Source of the DNA: Ramlibacter sp.
Lineage (GTDB): Bacteria; Pseudomonadota; Gammaproteobacteria; Burkholderiales; Burkholderiaceae_C
Direction: 5' to 3'
NCBI GenBank assembly: GCA_019635415.1
Contig: JAHBZN010000007.1
Coordinates: forward strand, 62,001 to 126,000
DNA length: 64,000 nt
The notes beneath the pieces are model-generated. The model had not been told where the DNA came from. It worked only from the letters and a program-made list of their open reading frames with translations, and made no database searches. Of the stretch, positions 17,341 to 25,900 are shown one piece after another; position 1 is the stretch's first letter, and every line of letters begins with the position of its first letter. Both the position numbers and the translations under genes were made by a program.

Positions 17341-17606
17341 TGGCCACAGGGGTCACTGCCGACCAGATGGTTCGGCAACTCACGGAACTCCTAGCGCCCA
17401 GCCAGCTCGAAGTGCTGGACGAAAGCGCCGCCCATGCCGGTCATGTGGGCGCTGACGGCACCGGTTCCGGCACCCATTTCCGGGTGCGGATCGCTTCACC
17501 TTTGTTTACAGGAAAAGCTCGATTGGCGCGCCATCGCCTTGTGTATGATGCGCTGCAAGTTTTCATTGACCGGGGTGTCCATGCCCTCGCGATTGAAATA
17601 CTCTGA
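17340..17606 (+). CDS. BolA family protein
   Basis: This is an 88-residue BolA-fold protein, thought to act with monothiol glutaredoxins in iron-sulfur trafficking or to regulate transcription. It has GSGTHFRVRIASPLFTGKARLARHRLVYDAL, where the conserved RH..VY motif and the following helix are visible. The ATG overlaps the yciB stop by 1 bp, which suggests translational coupling. A downstream peptidylprolyl isomerase begins 19 bp later. Confidence 0.9.
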   Translation: MATGVTADQMVRQLTELLAPSQLEVLDESAAHAGHVGADGTGSGTHFRVRIASPLFTGKARLARHRLVYDALQVFIDRGVHALAIEIL

Positions 17607-17625
17607 ACCTCCCAGGAAACCCCTC

Positions 17626-18411
17626 ATGAAGAACCGTTACTTGACCGCCATTGCGGCGGCTGCCCTGGCGGGCGCCTTTGCCCTGCCCGCTGTTGCCCAG
17701 AACCTTGCCATCGTCAACGGCAAGCCCGTGCCGAAGTCGCGTGCCGACGCGCTCATGCAGCAGATTGCCAAGTCGGGCCGGCCCGTGACGCCGGAGATGC
17801 AGAACCAGCTCAAGGACGAAATCGTCGCCCGCGAGATCTTCATGCAGGAAGCCCAGAAGCGCGGCCTGGACACCAGCGATGATTTCAAGAACCAGATGGA
17901 ACTGGCCCGCCAGACCATCCTGATCCGCGAGCTGTTCGCCGACTACCAGAAGAACAACCCCGTCACCGACGAGGAAGCGAAAGCCGAGTACGACAAGTTC
18001 GCGGCAGCCAACGGTGGCAAGGAATACCGCGCCCGCCACATCCTCGTGGAGAAGGAAGAAGAGGCCAAGGCCATCATCGCCAGCCTTAAGAAGGGCGGCA
18101 AATTCGAGGACATCGCCAAGAAGCAGTCCAAGGACCCGGGATCCGGAGCGAATGGTGGCGATCTGGACTGGGCCAACGCCTCCAGCTATGTGCCCGAGTT
18201 CTCGGCCGCCATGATCAAGCTGAACAAGGGCCAGATCACCGACGTGCCGGTCAAGAGCCAGTTTGGCTACCACGTGATCCGCCTGGACGACGTGCGCCAG
18301 GCACAACTGCCCAAGTTCGAGGACGTCAAGCCGCAGATCGCCAAGCAGCTCGAGCAGCAGAAGCTGGGCAAGTTCCAGGAAGATCTGCGCGCCAAGGCCA
18401 AGGTCGAGTGA
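17626..18411 (+). CDS. Periplasmic parvulin-type peptidyl-prolyl cis-trans isomerase
   Basis: This is a 261-residue PpiC/SurA-like foldase. The ATG at 17626 gives a clean signal peptide (AIAAAALAGAFALPAVAQ). The mature N-terminal helical chaperone region runs to about residue 130. The rotamase domain follows (YRARHILVEKEEEAKAII, GGDLDWANASSYVPEFS, FGYHVIRLDD). It catalyses X-Pro isomerisation during outer-membrane protein folding. It is the last gene of the yciB-bolA run and is followed by a strong intrinsic terminator. Confidence 0.92.
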   Translation: MKNRYLTAIAAAALAGAFALPAVAQNLAIVNGKPVPKSRADALMQQIAKSGRPVTPEMQNQLKDEIVAREIFMQEAQKRGLDTSDDFKNQMELARQTILIRELFADYQKNNPVTDEEAKAEYDKFAAANGGKEYRARHILVEKEEEAKAIIASLKKGGKFEDIAKKQSKDPGSGANGGDLDWANASSYVPEFSAAMIKLNKGQITDVPVKSQFGYHVIRLDDVRQAQLPKFEDVKPQIAKQLEQQKLGKFQEDLRAKAKVE

Positions 18412-18443
18412 CCCCCAGCCTTCTCGATTGCAAGCCCCAAGCG

Positions 18444-18469
18444 AAAGCGGCCCTCAGGGCCGCTTTTTT
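18444..18469 (+). terminator. Intrinsic terminator after the peptidyl-prolyl isomerase gene
   Basis: AAAGCGGCCC, a TCA loop and GGGCCGCTTT form a 10-bp stem that runs into six T residues. It lies 32 bp after the isomerase stop, on the plus strand. The convergent minus-strand gene ends at 18469, so the hairpin may also serve that transcript weakly. Confidence 0.9.
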
Positions 18470-19215
18470 CATGCGCCAGCGGCTTTCAACGCCATCAGCG
18501 CGCCGATCATCACCGGCTGGTGCAGCATGTACCAGCTCAGGCTCCAGCGGCCCAGCCAGGACAGGGGCGCCGTGCCACGCGACATCGTTGTAGACAGCCA
18601 CGCCCGGCGACCCGCATCGGACAGCAGCCACTGCCCGGCCGCCATGCCCCACCACATGACGCCCAGCCAGGGTAGTAGCGGCACGTAGTCCTCGGTGATC
18701 GGCTTGTGTCCGATCAGGCCCAGCCAGTTGAAGGCTCTTTCATTGAGAAAACTGGCGCCAGCCCACATGGAGTGGACATACTCCGCTACAAATTTCAGAG
18801 CAATCGCCAGGGCGCCCGCCGGCCACAGCCAGCGCCCCCAGCCCGCCGTGAGCCGCACCACAATGAGCATTACCGCGATGCCGTGCAGCACCCCGAAGTA
18901 AATGAAGCTCCGTGGAAACATCAGGTACGACCCCGCCGTGACCAGCACCGCGCACCCGGACACCTGCGCCCACCGCTTCCAGAACCGCGACCAGCTCTGC
19001 CCCTGCGCCACCGCCACGGCCTGCCCAAGTCCTGCGCAGAACAGGAACAGGCTCACGATGCAGGTGCGCTGCCAGGTCCACAAGGGGTCACTGTAGAAGT
19101 TCTGCCGGATCCAGCCCAGATGGTTCAGGTCAAAGCAGAAGTGGAAAACCGTCATCCAGACGATGGCGGCACCACGCAGGGCATCGATGGCGTCGAAGCG
19201 GATTGAACTGCGCAT
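18469..19215 (-). CDS. DUF1624 / heparan-alpha-glucosaminide N-acetyltransferase-like membrane protein
   Basis: This is a 248-residue polytopic inner-membrane protein of the DUF1624 (PF07786) acyltransferase-like family. It starts RFDAIDALRGAAIVWMTVFHFCFDLN, with the family RxDxLRG motif and the conserved histidine of helix 1. Later it has YFGVLHGIAV, LPWLGVMWWGMAAG and WYMLHQPV. About seven hydrophobic helices are visible. Members are thought to acylate sugars at the membrane, but the bacterial substrate is unknown. It is convergent with the isomerase gene and on the same strand as the MerR gene upstream (9-bp gap). Confidence 0.88.
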   Translation of the reverse strand: MRSSIRFDAIDALRGAAIVWMTVFHFCFDLNHLGWIRQNFYSDPLWTWQRTCIVSLFLFCAGLGQAVAVAQGQSWSRFWKRWAQVSGCAVLVTAGSYLMFPRSFIYFGVLHGIAVMLIVVRLTAGWGRWLWPAGALAIALKFVAEYVHSMWAGASFLNERAFNWLGLIGHKPITEDYVPLLPWLGVMWWGMAAGQWLLSDAGRRAWLSTTMSRGTAPLSWLGRWSLSWYMLHQPVMIGALMALKAAGA

Positions 19216-19224
19216 GCGCCGAGT

Positions 19225-19617
19225 TTAGGCGCGTCGGCGTATCGACTGAGCCACGGTCACAGGGGCCTCATCGCTGCAACTCAACGATGCCAGCGTATCC
19301 ACCACCTCCTGGCGCAAGCGGCGCAACTCCTCAAAGCGCGCGTCGATCTCGGCGATCTTGGCTTGGAGGCGCTGCTCGATCCCGCTGCGGCCCATGCGGC
19401 CCTGCACCAGGTCGGGGATGACTTCGCGGATCTGCGCCAGCGAGAAACCCAGCATCTGAGCGCCCCGCACAAAGCGAACGCGCTGCAGGTCGCTCGACGA
19501 GTAGGTGCGGTAGCCGTTGTCGCGCCGCTGCGGCGGGTCGAGCAGGCCCTGCTTTTCGTAGTAACGCAGGGTGTCCACGGTCACTCCCGTGGCCTCGGCC
19601 AGTTCGCTGATCTTCAT
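19225..19617 (-). CDS. MerR-family transcriptional regulator
   Basis: This is a 130-residue regulator. The ATG at 19617 yields the family start MKISELAEATGVTVDTLRYYEK, and the longer in-frame start crosses the shared promoter. The winged-HTH domain (residues 1-70) is followed by a long dimerisation coiled coil. Only one cysteine (SLSC near residue 113) lies in the C-terminal region. That is fewer than in the ZntR/CueR/CadR metal sensors, so a metal effector is not established. It is divergent from the MBL-fold hydrolase, with a typical MerR-target promoter in between. Confidence 0.9.
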   Translation of the reverse strand: MKISELAEATGVTVDTLRYYEKQGLLDPPQRRDNGYRTYSSSDLQRVRFVRGAQMLGFSLAQIREVIPDLVQGRMGRSGIEQRLQAKIAEIDARFEELRRLRQEVVDTLASLSCSDEAPVTVAQSIRRRA

Positions 19618-19646
19618 TGGGGGCGGTGGCTTGCGCCAAAAAGTGC

Positions 19647-19678
19647 TTGACCCTGGAGTATGGACCAAGGTTTAGATT
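19647..19678 (+). promoter_or_regulatory. MerR-type promoter with operator in an extended spacer
   Basis: A -35-like TTGACC (19647-19652) and a -10-like TAGATT (19673-19678) are separated by 20 bp, longer than the usual 17. The near-perfect inverted repeat ACCCTGG / CCAAGGT (19650-19656 and 19665-19671) sits in the spacer. An over-long spacer with a dyad is the hallmark of MerR-activated promoters. The hydrolase ATG at 19711 is 33 nt downstream of the -10. Confidence 0.7.
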
Positions 19679-19710
19679 GCCGTCCTCCATCTCTTCTCAC
19701 CGGGAACACC

Positions 19711-20619
19711 ATGCTTCAACGCCTTGTCCGTCCGCTTCAGGCAGCCTTTCTCTTTCTCATCCTCGGTCCCCTGTTCGCCCACGCAGCACCTGCCGCGCCC
19801 GCCACTGTCCGCTTCTCCGTGATCAAGACAGCCGCCCTTCCCGTCCGGGAGGGCCTGCTGTTCTCCGGCGGCCGCTTTGGCCACGAGGCCACCAGCAATT
19901 TCTCGGCGTTTCTCGTCCAGCATGGGGAGCACAGCTTCCTGCTCGACAGCGGGTTGGGCAGCCGCGTCGCCGAACAGTACGCGCAGGACATGCCTCTGTG
20001 GATGCGCCCCTTCTTCAAGTACGAGGACCCCGTCCTGCCGGCGCGTGACCAGCTGGCCCGCGCCGGCCTGCCCGCCGTGACCGACATCTACCTCACCCAC
20101 GACCACTGGGACCATGCCAGCGGGCTCGGAGATTTCCCGCAAGCCGCCGTGTGGGTGTCCGCCCCGGAGCGGATTCATTCGCAGATATCGCAGGGCACTC
20201 CCGGTGGCGCCTGGCCATCCCAGGTCGGGTCACCCTCCATCCAGTGGCGCACGCTGACCTTCCAGCCCGTGCCCTACGAAGGGTTTGACGCCAGCCTGGA
20301 CCAGTACGGTGACGGCAGCGTGGTGTGGGTGCCGATGCGCGGCCACACGCCAGGCTCCGTGGGCCTGTTCCTTCGCCTGAACTCGGGGCGGCGCTACTTC
20401 TTTGTGGGGGACACGGTCTGGAGCGTGGCCGCACTGAAGGACGCAAGCCCCAAGTTCTGGCCTGCGCGTCTGATCGTGGACGACGACGCCGCCCGCACCC
20501 AGCAGATGATCGATCTCATTCGCGCCGCCATGGTCCGGGATCCGGCCCTGGTGATCGTGCCCGCGCACGATGCCTCGGTGCAGGACGCATTGGGGTATTT
20601 CCCGAAGTGGGTGGAATGA
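19711..20619 (+). CDS. Secreted metallo-beta-lactamase-fold hydrolase
   Basis: This 302-residue zinc hydrolase starts with a signal peptide (AAFLFLILGPLFAHAAPA). The binuclear-zinc motif HDHWDH is at residues 130-135 (H130, H132, D134, H135). Further MBL ligands are in MRGHTPGSVGLF and in FFVGDTVWS. The C-terminal VIVPAHDASV segment completes the fold. The overall layout is like N-acyl-homoserine lactonase or other lactonase members, but the substrate cannot be fixed from sequence. It is probably activated by the divergent MerR-type regulator. Confidence 0.88.
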   Translation: MLQRLVRPLQAAFLFLILGPLFAHAAPAAPATVRFSVIKTAALPVREGLLFSGGRFGHEATSNFSAFLVQHGEHSFLLDSGLGSRVAEQYAQDMPLWMRPFFKYEDPVLPARDQLARAGLPAVTDIYLTHDHWDHASGLGDFPQAAVWVSAPERIHSQISQGTPGGAWPSQVGSPSIQWRTLTFQPVPYEGFDASLDQYGDGSVVWVPMRGHTPGSVGLFLRLNSGRRYFFVGDTVWSVAALKDASPKFWPARLIVDDDAARTQQMIDLIRAAMVRDPALVIVPAHDASVQDALGYFPKWVE

Positions 20620-20631
20620 ACGCTGCGGCGC

Positions 20632-20943
20632 TCAGCTGGGCTGATTGACCTTGTCGGTGAACGCCTGGAGGGTGGCCTTGAGGTCTGCCAGGGTCTGCGC
20701 CTGCTCGTTGTTGGTGAGAACGTCAACCGCCGACCGCGCTTCAAGAGGGCTGAGCTGCGACAGAACCGTCACGCTCTTGGCCACGATGGAGATCCCCAGC
20801 TCGTTCATGGCCTGCTGGTTGGCAATGGCGTTCTGCTGGGCCAGGTTGGTGTTGGCCACCAGGTTGGAAAAGGCCAGGTTGGAGAGCATCACCGGCTGCT
20901 GGGCGATGGGGTTGGGACTGTCGGTGGCGGTGCTGTCGGGCAT
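20632..20943 (-). CDS. RebB-like R-body family protein (copy 1)
   Basis: This is a 103-residue protein without a signal peptide, rich in Ala, Asn and Gln. Its central block QPVMLSNLAFSNLVANTNLA plus QQNAIANQQAMNEL resembles the RebB / killing-trait family (PF11747) of R-body structural proteins. AAAGGAG precedes the ATG by 7 nt. The block aligns closely with the next upstream gene, so the two are paralogs. R-bodies are coiled protein ribbons known from Caedibacter and other proteobacteria. The family call is by eye, and a role in a generic secreted or structural assembly remains possible. Confidence 0.5.
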   Translation of the reverse strand: MPDSTATDSPNPIAQQPVMLSNLAFSNLVANTNLAQQNAIANQQAMNELGISIVAKSVTVLSQLSPLEARSAVDVLTNNEQAQTLADLKATLQAFTDKVNQPS

Positions 20944-20980
20944 GGCGAATCTCCTTTGCCGGTTGGACGGTGCGTGGGGG

Positions 20981-21370
20981 TCAGTTCTGGACTTGCGCTG
21001 CCTTCAGCTGCTCAGCAGCCTTGGCGGTCATTTCAAGGTTGGCCTGGGCGGCTTGCTGCATGGTGGCCTGCATGTCGACAAACTGCTGCTTCATGGACGC
21101 CACCAGTTCAAGCGCCAGCTTGACGTTGCCGGCCGGAGCGCCCGGCCCGCTGTCCACGGAAAGGATCATGCTGACCGCCTTGGCCAGGGTCGCCATGGCC
21201 AGCTGGTTCATCGCCTGTTGCTGCGAGATGAGCATTTGCTGCTGCAGGTTGTTGTTCAGGACCTGGTTGGCCAGCGCCATGTTGGCCAGGATGGCCGGCT
21301 GTTCGCCGATCGACTGGGCGTTGGAAATGGCAATGGCCTGAACAACGTCGGCGGGAAGTGCATCTGACAT
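20981..21370 (-). CDS. RebB-like R-body family protein (copy 2)
   Basis: This 129-residue protein starts MSDALPADVVQAIAISNAQS and continues SIGEQPAILANMALANQVLN, then QQQMLISQQQAMNQLAMATLAKAV. The block shares the QP..L.N.A..N..N.NL.QQ pattern and QQAMN..L..AK.V with the 103-residue gene 37 bp downstream. The longer C-terminal part is a Gln/Ala-rich probable coiled coil. An AAGGGG site precedes the ATG. It forms an apparent operon with the M48 protease upstream and the other RebB-like gene downstream. Confidence 0.5.
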   Translation of the reverse strand: MSDALPADVVQAIAISNAQSIGEQPAILANMALANQVLNNNLQQQMLISQQQAMNQLAMATLAKAVSMILSVDSGPGAPAGNVKLALELVASMKQQFVDMQATMQQAAQANLEMTAKAAEQLKAAQVQN

Positions 21371-21460
21371 GGAGCCCCTTCAATGCCAGGCACGCGCTGG
21401 CAGCGCCGCTCATTCTAGGAGTGCCGCGAGCCAAAGCCGAGCGTTATTCCTGTGTGGAAT

Positions 21461-22267
21461 TCACCGCCGCTGAGCCTTGTGCGCGGCGTACAGCCGCTGC
21501 GCCAGCGGCAGGCGCGCGCGCAACTGGGCCAGGCGCTCCCGCGCCGGCGGATGCGTGTGCACGAGCGCCCGGGGTGTCTTGTCCATAACGGCCTGCCGGG
21601 CCATGAAGCCGATCTGGTCGCGGGGCGCATAGCCCGCTGCACTGGCCAACAGAAGCCCCAACTCGTCAGCCTCGAATTCGCCTTGCTGCATCACGGGCTC
21701 GAGCGAGGACAGCAACGCGAAGTTGTAGCCCATCTCCACGTACATGTCGGCCACGCTGCGCGGTACGTCCTGGCGCAGCAGCATGCGCGCAAAGTGCAGC
21801 GTCTGGCGTTCGTGTTCAAGAATGCTGTGGGCCATCTCATGCGCCAGCACAAAAGCCAGTTGGGTGTCGGGCATCTTGTGTTCATGAATGAAGGCCTCTG
21901 AAATCACCACCTGCCCGCCGGGCAGGGCCAGGGCTTCCACCCCGGGGGTACGCACCACGGTCAATGTCCACGGCAGGTGCCGGGCCCGCGGGGTCTGGGC
22001 GCGAGCCAGCGGCACCAGCCGCTCGAACACGCGGCGCACCCTTTCGCAACTGGTTTCGCAGCCGTACTGGCCCTGACCCTTGGCACGCCGCACGATGTCG
22101 TCAAAGTTGCCCGCCGTGGCGCGCTCGACTTCGCCTGCGGACCAGGCCAGCGCCACCGGCTCATAGGCCAGTTGGGCCCAGCGGTCCGCGGCGGCCGCGC
22201 CTGCCGAGGCCAGGCTGGCGATGCACGCCAGCGTCATACGCATCCAGCAAGCCGGCAGTGTCTTCAT
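21461..22267 (-). CDS. M48-family zinc metalloprotease
   Basis: This 268-residue periplasmic peptidase has a signal peptide (MTLACIASLASAGAAAADRW), starting at the ATG at 22267 behind AGGAGG. The zinc-binding HEMAH is at residues 143-147, with the third ligand probably in EFEADELGLLLASAAGY. The pattern is that of M48 (BepA/LoiP-like) quality-control proteases. It lacks a TPR domain. It lies between the RebB-like pair and the RIP-like gene, so a role in processing of that cluster or in general envelope maintenance are both possible. Confidence 0.88.
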   Translation of the reverse strand: MKTLPACWMRMTLACIASLASAGAAAADRWAQLAYEPVALAWSAGEVERATAGNFDDIVRRAKGQGQYGCETSCERVRRVFERLVPLARAQTPRARHLPWTLTVVRTPGVEALALPGGQVVISEAFIHEHKMPDTQLAFVLAHEMAHSILEHERQTLHFARMLLRQDVPRSVADMYVEMGYNFALLSSLEPVMQQGEFEADELGLLLASAAGYAPRDQIGFMARQAVMDKTPRALVHTHPPARERLAQLRARLPLAQRLYAAHKAQRR

Positions 22268-22341
22268 GGGCCACGACCTCCTGTGGCACATCGTAGACCT
22301 GTTGGCCCGGATGGGGAAGCCCGGCGAAGCGGGTGCCCCCG

Positions 22342-22920
22342 CTACAGGGCGTCAAGTTTCGTACACATCACGTCCGATTCGCCTGTGTAAATGCTTGATG
22401 TGTAGAACCGGCGGTAGTCCTCTTTTTCCAGTGGCTTCCAGAAGCTGGAGTAGTCGCTGTTGGGTTTCAGATAGCCGCCATACCTGGCCGGCTGGTTGTA
22501 GCCCTTGAACAGTATTTCGTAGTTGTTCAGGTTGATGGCGGTCCCCATGATGGCCTTGATCATGGCCTGCTCCACGACCTTGGAGCGCGCGGCTTCCGAC
22601 ACCAGCGCCACCACGGTGCTCAGGTTCTGGGTCATCACGGTCCCGGTGCCACCTCCCGCTTTAAGCGCCGTAATCAATCCGCTCTTGTCGACCGTCGCCA
22701 TGTTGTTCACGTGGTTGTAGGTGGTCAGATTGACCCGGCCGGCGCCGATGTTGTACGCCATCAGCTTGAAGTTGGGCGCCTCTAAAAAATACCGGTAGGT
22801 ATTGAGGCCCTCGGTGTAGACCACTTCAGTCTCGGCCTGCGTGGCCGCGTTGTCACGGTCGGCCTGACGGAATGCCGTAAGAAAACTCTTGTACTTCTTG
22901 GACGTGAGTTCGATATCCAT
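22342..22920 (-). CDS. Unrecognised 192-residue protein with a ribosome-inactivating-protein-like SEAAR motif
   Basis: I do not recognise this family with confidence. The protein has 192 residues, no signal peptide and a strong AAGGAGG site 7 nt before the ATG. Visible features are an N-terminal DIELTSKKYKSFLTAFR segment and a hydrophobic helix ending LSTVVALVSEAARSKVVE at residues 100-117. Its S108-E-A-A-R112 spacing matches the catalytic Glu/Arg motif of RNA N-glycosidases such as ricin A chain (SEAARF). The aromatic-rich tail runs to a C-terminal Cys186. It begins 25 nt after the purL stop on the same strand, so it is likely transcribed with purL. Function is unproven. Confidence 0.6.
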   Translation of the reverse strand: MDIELTSKKYKSFLTAFRQADRDNAATQAETEVVYTEGLNTYRYFLEAPNFKLMAYNIGAGRVNLTTYNHVNNMATVDKSGLITALKAGGGTGTVMTQNLSTVVALVSEAARSKVVEQAMIKAIMGTAINLNNYEILFKGYNQPARYGGYLKPNSDYSSFWKPLEKEDYRRFYTSSIYTGESDVMCTKLDAL

Positions 22921-22945
22921 CGCACCGCCTCCTTATCCCGCCCAT

Positions 22946-25900
22946 TTAGCCCACCCATTTTCGCGCGTTGCGCCAGATCCGCATCCACGGGCTCAGATCG
23001 CTGCGGTCACCGTCGGTCCAGCTCATCTGGATGTTGCGAAACACCCGCTCCGGATGGGGCATCAGCGCCGTGAAGCGGCCGTCAGCCGTGGTGACGGCGG
23101 TCAGGCCGCCGGGGCTGCCATTGGGGTTCAGTGGATAGGTCTCGGTGGGTGCCCCCTGATGGTCCACATAGCGCATGGCGGCGATGGCCCGGGCCGGATC
23201 ACCGCGGTAGGCGAAATTGGCATAACCCTCACCGTGTGCCACCGCAATCGGCAGGCGGCTGCCCGCCATGCCCTGGAAGAACAGGCTGGGCGACGCCAGC
23301 ACCTCCACCTGGCTCAGCCGGGCTTCAAAGCGTTCGCTGCGGTTGGTGGTGAAGCGGGGCCAGTCCTCGGCGCCCGGAATGATGTCGGCCAGCTCGGCAA
23401 ACATCTGGCAACCGTTGCACACACCCAGGCCGAAGGTGTCGGTGCGGGCAAAAAAGGCCTTGAACTGGTCAGCCAGCACCGGATTGAAGGTGATGCTGCG
23501 AGCCCAGCCAATGCCGGCGCCCAGGGTGTCGCCATAACTGAAGCCGCCGCAGGCCACGACGCCCTTGAAGTCCTTCAGATCGGCCCGGCCGGTCTGCAGG
23601 TCGGTCATGTGGACGTCGAAGGCGTCGAAACCGGCTTCGGTAAAGGTATAGGCCATCTCGACATGCGAGTTGACGCCCTGCTCGCGCAGGATCGCCACTT
23701 TGGGCCGGGCCAGGTTCAGGAACGGTGCGGCGGGGTTCTCGGCCGGATCAAACGACAGGTGGACATGCAGGCCGGGGTCGGCCGGGTCGCCGGCCGCCGC
23801 GTGCTCGGCATCGGCGCAGGCCGGGTTGTCACGCAACTGGCAGATCTTCCAGCTCACGCTGTCCCAGACCTGGTGCAGGTCAGCCAGTGAGGCGCTGAAC
23901 ACGGCCTTGGTGTCCCGCCAGATCTGGATCTGGCCCTTGCCGGCCTCAATGCCGGATGAAGCGGGACGGGTCTTGCCGATGAAGTGGCTGAAGGCGCTCA
24001 GGCCGTGCTCGCGCAGCGTCTGCATCACGGCATCGCGCTCGGCGGTGCGGACCTGCAGCACCACGCCCAGCTCCTCGCTGAACAGGGCCCGGAGAGTCAG
24101 TTCCTCGCGGCGCGCACTGACCTGGCCCGCCCAGTTCTTGGCGTCGCCCGTGTCCATGCGGCTGTCGGAGATGCCATCGCCTTCCACCAGCAGCATGTCA
24201 ATGTTGAGTGCCACACCCACCTGTCCGGCAAAAGCCATCTCGCAGACCGTGGCCAGCAGGCCGCCATCGCTGCGGTCGTGGTAGGCCAGAACCTGGCCCC
24301 GGGCGCGCAGTGCGTTGACGGCCTGGACCAGGTTCACCAGGTCCTGCGGCTGTTCGAGGTCCGGCACATCGGGGCCGGATTGCCCCAGCGTCTGGGCCAG
24401 GATGCTGCCGCCCATGCGGTGGCGGCCGCGGCCCAGGTCAATCAGCACCAGGGTGCTGTCAGGCTCCGCACGGTCCAGTTGTGGCGTGAAGGTGCCGCGC
24501 ACGTCGGCCAGCGTGGCAAAGGCGCTCACGATCAGGCTCACGGGTGAGGTCACCTTTTTCGGCCCCGCCTCTTCGCTCCACTGGGTGCGCATCGAGAGGC
24601 TGTCCTTGCCCACGGGAATGCTCACGCCGAGCGCCGGACACAGCTCCATGCCGACGGCTCGCACGGTCTCATACAGCGCGGCGTCCTCGCCCGGCTCGCC
24701 GCAGGCGGCCATCCAGTTCGCGGACAGCTTGACGCGAGGCAGTTCGATGGGGGCCGCCAGCAGGTTGGTGATGGCCTCGGCCACGGCCATCCGGCCCGAC
24801 GCCGGGGCATTGACGCTGGCGAGCGGCGTGCGCTCTCCCATGCTCATGGCTTCACCGGCAAAGCCGCTGTAGTCAGCCAGCGTCACGGCGCAATCAGCCA
24901 CGGGCACCTGCCACGGGCCGACCATCTGGTCGCGATGGCTCAGGCCGCCCACCGTGCGGTCGCCAATGGTGATCAGGAAGCGCTTGGAGGCCACCGTCGG
25001 ATGGGACAGCACGTCGATCACGGCTTTCTGCAGTTCCACCCCGTCAAGGCTCAGGGGGGCCACCTGCCGGGCCACGGTCTTGACATCGCGGTGCATCTTG
25101 GGCGGCTTGCCCAGCAGCACGTTCATCGGCATGTCCACTGGCAACGCCTGGTCAGCTGCCGTCGCGGCCGGGTCGTGCAGGACGAGCTGCCGGGCTTCGG
25201 TGGCGGTGCCGATCACGGCAAACGGGCAGCGCTCGCGCTCGCAGAATGCCGAGAACATGGGCAGCGACTCCGGGGCGATGGCCAGCACATAGCGTTCCTG
25301 GCTTTCATTGCTCCAGATTTCCTTGGGCGCCATGCCCGATTCCTCGAGCTGCACGGCCCGCAGGTCGAAGCGGGCTCCGCGGCCGGCGTCGTTGGTGAGT
25401 TCGGGAAACGCGTTGCTCAGGCCCCCGGCGCCCACGTCGTGGATGGCCAGGATGGGGTTGGCCTCGCCCTGCGCCCAGCAGTGGTTGATGACTTCCTGGG
25501 CACGGCGCTCGATCTCGGGGTTGCCACGCTGCACCGAGTCAAAGTCCAGCTCGGCGGCATTGGCCCCCGTGGCCATGGAACTGGCCGCACTGCCCCCCAT
25601 GCCGATGCGCATGCCCGGCCCGCCCAGCTGGATCAGCAGCGATCCGGCGGGGAATTCAATTTTCCGGGTGAGCCGGGCGTCGATCTGCCCCACGCCCCCG
25701 GCAATCATGATGGGCTTGTGGTAGCCGCGGCGGATGCTGTCCACGTCGCTCGCCACGGTTTGTTCGTACTCGCGGAAATAGCCCAGCAGATTGGGCCGCC
25801 CGAATTCATTGTTGAAGGCGGCGCCACCCAGCGGGCCCTCGGTCATGATCTGCAGCGGGCTGGCGATGTGCTCGGGCTTGCCGAAATCGTCGCCACCCTG

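Noticed and set aside
18770..18815. Possible sixth copy of the dispersed repeat in the DUF1624 gene
   Set aside because: cgctacaaatttcagagcaa resembles the end block only. The AGCCC and GG-CAC blocks are not visible, so it falls below my threshold.
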